Origin: an uncultured Pseudomonadota bacterium
GTDB taxonomy: Bacteria; Myxococcota_A; UBA796; GCA-2862545
Assembly (NCBI GenBank): GCA_937891875.1
Contig: CALATR010000979.1
Span: 1 to 6,312, forward strand
Length of the DNA stretch: 6,312 bases
Reading direction: 5' to 3'
Shown here: one piece after another, positions 6,177 to 6,312 of the stretch
Layout of the letters: every line of letters begins with the position of its first letter
Numbering within the stretch: the stretch's first letter is position 1
The notes under the pieces: model-generated
Databases searched by the model: none
The model's input: only the letters and a program-made list of their open reading frames with translations
What the model was told of the DNA's origin: nothing
Program-made: the position numbers and the translations under genes

Positions 6177-6224
6177 CAGGGAGTGGCGGGGCGGTCTCTG
6201 GTCTCTGGTCTCTGGTCTCTGGGC
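6177..6224 (+). repeat. Heptad repeat unit, copy 3 (diverged heptad)
   Basis: The leader CAGGGAGTGGCGGGGCGGTC (6177-6196) matches the copy 1 leader at 18 of 20 bases and is followed by TCTGGTC three times and TCTGGGC once (6197-6224). The heptad differs from NCCAGTC by CA to TG at positions 3 and 4, a change carried by all four repeats, so the array seems to have been homogenised after divergence. It begins 22 bases after the stress-protein stop, just as copy 1 begins shortly after the rpoD stop. Confidence 0.85.
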
Positions 6225-6258
6225 CCACCGTCGCAGCGGTCGCCCCTACACCATGGTG
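6221..6258 (+). other. Hairpin and palindrome following copy 3
   Basis: GGGC (6221-6224) pairs with GCCC (6242-6245), and inside it ACCG (6227-6230) pairs with CGGT (6237-6240) around the loop TCGCAG. This makes an eight-pair stem with a small asymmetric internal loop. It is followed by the perfect ten-base palindrome CACCATGGTG (6249-6258). There is no T-run. It may be part of the repeat unit or a separate intergenic element. No gene is seen between 6155 and the window end. Confidence 0.35.
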
Positions 6259-6291
6259 CGCCCGTGAGATCATCCGTGTGAAGGCAAGAGC

Positions 6292-6309
6292 AAAGCGGCC
6301 TTCGGCCGC
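6292..6309 (-). terminator. Possible intrinsic terminator of a minus-strand gene beyond the window
   Basis: GCGGCC (6295-6300) and GGCCGC (6304-6309) are perfectly complementary around TTC. Read on the minus strand, the stem is followed by TTTGCTCTT, a short T-rich tail of the intrinsic-terminator kind. This would fit a convergent gene ending just past the right edge. On the + strand no T-run follows within the window. The T-tail is short and interrupted, so the call is tentative. Confidence 0.4.
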
Positions 6310-6312
6310 CCA

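Noticed and set aside
5905..6273. Minus-strand frame of 122 codons antisense to the stress-protein gene
   Set aside because: Its N-terminal ETRDQRPET segment is translated heptad repeat and the rest is antisense to a gene with clear UspA motifs.

Overview
The window is very GC-rich. Its four complete protein genes all lie on the + strand: murA (113-1420), dnaG (best read as 1484-3475), rpoD (3665-5365) and a small universal-stress-protein gene (5696-6154). Codon third positions are almost all G or C, and long spurious open frames occur on both strands, as expected at this base composition. The group 1 sigma factor has a long non-conserved insert and region 1.1. With the dnaG-rpoD pair, this suggests a high-GC Gram-negative bacterium of proteobacterial or myxococcotal type. 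That placement is an inference from gene style, not from any marker search.

Layout. Bases 1-112 are a C-rich leader with a nested hairpin and no recognisable gene. murA makes the first committed precursor of peptidoglycan. After a 63-base gap comes dnaG, the replication primase, followed by a 189-base leader with several small hairpins and then rpoD, the housekeeping sigma factor. dnaG-rpoD is the core of the classical macromolecular synthesis operon. Here murA, not rpsU, is the gene immediately upstream. All three genes fall in the same reading frame register.

The most unusual coding feature is the dnaG start. The conserved N-terminus (ARIPRHIIDDIRERADLV) is fully encoded, but no ATG, GTG or TTG lies between the murA stop and that segment. 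The codon exactly where Met is expected is ATC at 1484, six bases after a GGGAG Shine-Dalgarno-like sequence. Either this primase uses a rare AUC start or the base is an error.

The 330-base gene-free stretch after rpoD (5366-5695) and the tail after the usp gene (6155-6312) hold a family of short repeats. Three copies of a unit were found, each made of a GC-rich leader ending in CGGTC followed by four 7-base tandem repeats. Two copies (consensus NCCAGTC) face each other as an inverted repeat around a 161-base non-coding body that contains a 12-bp hairpin. The third copy (TCTGGTC) lies after the stress-protein gene and shares 18 of 20 leader bases with the first. This looks like a small dispersed, non-coding repeat family that has settled in the gaps around rpoD and usp. 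It is the best candidate here for something not well described. I see no defence system, CRISPR array, transposase, RNA gene or other accessory machinery.
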